A stretch of 9,167 nucleotides of DNA from Prevotella sp. UBA7782. GTDB lineage: Bacteria > Bacteroidota > Bacteroidia > Bacteroidales > Bacteroidaceae. Under the pieces are notes generated by a model, which saw only the letters and a program-made list of their open reading frames with translations, had not been told where the DNA came from and searched no databases. The stretch covers positions 1 to 9,167 of the forward strand of contig DLDC01000237.1 of the NCBI GenBank assembly GCA_002480935.1, read 5' to 3'. The translations under genes and the position numbers were made by a program. Below are positions 7,968 to 9,167 of this stretch, in pieces. Positions within the stretch are counted from its first letter, which is position 1; each line of letters opens with the position of its first letter.

Positions 7968-8048
7968 GCAGAAAAGCCACAGCGGCAGCATAACGCTTCC
8001 ATGGCATGACGGCCAACCACACAGACAAGATGATTAAACACCATAACT

Positions 8049-9014
8049 ATGCACACATTCTTTAACGTAACAGACATTGGCGACCTTGATAAGGCGCTTG
8101 CCGAGGCTGAGGAAGTAAAGAGCAACCGCTTCGGATACCAACAGTTGGGCAAGAACAAAACGCTGCTCATGATTTTCTTCAACAACTCTTTGCGCACCCG
8201 ACTGTCTACACAGAAGGCTGCCATGAACCTGGGCATGAACGTCATTGTGCTTGACGTGAACGCGGGAGCATGGAAGTTGGAGACGGAAAGAGGCGTGATT
8301 ATGGACGGCGACAAAAGCGAGCATCTGCTGGAGGCTATTCCCGTGATGGGCTGCTATTGCGACATCATAGCCGTGCGCTCCTTTGCCGGGCTCCAAGACC
8401 GCGAATATGACTATGCCGAAACCATCGTAAATCAGTTTGTGAAATACTCCGGACGACCCGTCATAGCCATGGAGACAGCCACCGTACACCCGCTGCAGGC
8501 CTTTGCTGACCTGATAACCATCAGTGAGCATCGGCCTAAGCACAGACCCAAGGTGGTGATGAGCTGGGCTCCACACTGCCGTGCGCTGCCACAAGCCGTA
8601 CCCAACTCGTTTGCGCAATGGATGAACGCGGCCGACGTAGACTTTGTCATCACGCACCCGGAAGGCTATGAGCTGGACCCGAAGTTTGCCGGAGGCGCAC
8701 GCATAGAGTACGACCAGCGAAAGGCTTTAGAGGGGGCCGACTTTGTATATACCAAGAACTGGAGCTGCCCGGGCACCACACGCCCAGACGACTATGGCAA
8801 GATGATAAGTCATGACAGCAGCTGGACCATAGACAGTGAGCACATGAGCTGGACCAACAACGCCTACTTCATGCACTGCCTGCCCGTGAGGCGTGGCCTC
8901 ATCGTGACAGATGACGTGATAGAAGGACCGCGGTCACTGGTCATCCCAGAGGCTGCCAACAGAGAAATATCGGCTGAGGTGGTGCTCAAGCGCACGCTGG
9001 AGTCGCTCGGCTAA
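8049..9014 (+). CDS. argF': N-acylornithine carbamoyltransferase (succinyl- or acetylornithine type)
   Basis: A 321-residue transcarbamylase that transfers carbamoyl phosphate to N-acylornithine, giving N-acylcitrulline. The carbamoyl-phosphate site reads NSLRTRLST (46-54), with HPLQ (147-150) and HCLPVRRG (276-283) as the other family motifs. The whole chain tracks, as I remember it, the B. fragilis N-succinylornithine transcarbamylase: RGVIMDGDK (81-89), E142, K236 in KNW, and ITHPEGYELDPKF (201-213). It lacks the features of ordinary ornithine transcarbamylase, so plain ArgF is unlikely. Residue 90, which sets succinyl (Pro) versus acetyl (Glu) preference, is Ser here (codon AGC, 8316-8318), so the substrate cannot be read off. 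The start at 8049 aligns with that homologue's N-terminus. It is followed by a terminator-like hairpin, and its position next to the arg/pro genes supports the role. Confidence 0.93.
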   Translation: MHTFFNVTDIGDLDKALAEAEEVKSNRFGYQQLGKNKTLLMIFFNNSLRTRLSTQKAAMNLGMNVIVLDVNAGAWKLETERGVIMDGDKSEHLLEAIPVMGCYCDIIAVRSFAGLQDREYDYAETIVNQFVKYSGRPVIAMETATVHPLQAFADLITISEHRPKHRPKVVMSWAPHCRALPQAVPNSFAQWMNAADVDFVITHPEGYELDPKFAGGARIEYDQRKALEGADFVYTKNWSCPGTTRPDDYGKMISHDSSWTIDSEHMSWTNNAYFMHCLPVRRGLIVTDDVIEGPRSLVIPEAANREISAEVVLKRTLESLG

Positions 9015-9060
9015 TCAGCCTTTTCAATTTCACACCACCCAGACCGGCTCACCGACGGAA

Positions 9061-9095
9061 CAAGGCGGAAAAAAACATCAGGCACTTTCGCCTTG
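9061..9095 (+). other. Hairpin competing with the downstream terminator-like stem
   Basis: CAAGGCGGAA (9061-9070) can pair with TTTCGCCTTG (9086-9095), ten pairs including one G-U, over a 15-nt loop. Its right half, GCCTTG (9090-9095), is also the left arm of the next hairpin, so the two structures exclude each other. This may be an antiterminator, or only a second, redundant stop signal for argF'. Confidence 0.4.
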
Positions 9096-9112
9096 CGACA
9101 AGGCTTGTTTTA
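9090..9112 (+). terminator. Terminator-like hairpin downstream of argF'
   Basis: GCCTTG (9090-9095) and CAAGGC (9099-9104) form a perfect 6-bp stem over the 3-nt loop CGA, followed by TTGTTTTA (9105-9112). The stem is short and the T-tract is interrupted by G, so it is a modest terminator. It lies 75 bp after the argF' stop, where the end of the proBA-argF' transcript is expected. Confidence 0.55.
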
Positions 9113-9153
9113 CTTAAAAGAAAATTCACCGCAGAACCCTTTCAAAATCGGGT

Positions 9154-9165
9154 AGGAGGTAAATG
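9154..9165 (+). promoter_or_regulatory. Strong Shine-Dalgarno and possible start codon of a gene cut by the window edge
   Basis: AGGAGGT (9154-9160) is a full match to the anti-Shine-Dalgarno, followed two bases later by ATG (9163-9165). Only two more bases are visible, so no protein can be named. The spacing is shorter than usual, so the real start might be elsewhere. None of the eight complete genes in the window has a comparable site. No TAnnTTTG box is visible between argF' and this site. Confidence 0.4.
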
Positions 9166-9167
9166 TT

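Noticed and set aside
7968..8048. The 81-bp proA-argF' gap as a promoter or terminator region
   Set aside because: I found no TAnnTTTG box, no stem with a T-run and no leader-peptide-like frame. A separate argF' promoter is possible but unsupported by sequence.
1..9167. CRISPR arrays, insertion sequences, tRNA or rRNA genes, defence or phage genes
   Set aside because: Nothing of these kinds was seen: there are no regular spaced repeats, transposase motifs or tRNA cloverleafs, and coding sequence fills nearly the whole window.

Overview
The window is a run of eight complete genes and one partial gene, all on the + strand. They encode most of the arginine and proline biosynthesis routes from glutamate. 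The organism is very probably a member of the Bacteroidetes, and most likely a Prevotella-like Bacteroidales. The main reasons are an ornithine transcarbamylase of the N-acyl type (argF'), which closely resembles what I remember of the Bacteroides fragilis N-succinylornithine enzyme; a perfect Bacteroidetes -7 promoter box (TAnnTTTG) in the one internal control region; start codons mostly without Shine-Dalgarno sequences; and frequent ATA isoleucine codons in DNA of roughly half G+C (by eye). Species cannot be fixed from this alone.

Layout. Positions 1-3206 hold the end of argG (argininosuccinate synthase), then argC (N-acyl-glutamyl-phosphate reductase), argD (N-acylornithine aminotransferase) and proC (pyrroline-5-carboxylate reductase), with gaps of 8-25 bp, so they probably form one transcript. 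A perfect 12-bp stem with a T-run (3263-3314) ends that unit. Its descending arm runs straight into the promoter of the next unit. Positions 3357-9014 hold a small HTH-cupin regulator, an AMP-forming acyl-CoA synthetase, proB (glutamate 5-kinase, overlapping the synthetase by 4 bp), proA (gamma-glutamyl-phosphate reductase) and, after an 81-bp gap, argF'. The last 150 bp hold two competing hairpins, one terminator-like, followed by a strong Shine-Dalgarno sequence and a possible start codon of a gene cut by the window edge.

How it fits together. proB, proA and proC make the full glutamate-to-proline route. argC, argD, argF' and argG cover four steps of arginine synthesis by the N-acylated (acetyl or succinyl) route, in which carbamoylation happens before the acyl group is removed. 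The N-acylglutamate synthase, argB, the deacylase and argH are not here. The regulator and acyl-CoA synthetase sit at the head of the proBA-argF' unit without an obvious role in either pathway.

Most of the window is orthodox biosynthesis. The points most worth checking are residue 90 of the transcarbamylase (Ser where the succinyl enzyme has Pro and the acetyl enzyme has Glu), the carboxylate-activation gene pair wired translationally to proB, and the attenuator-like end of the window.
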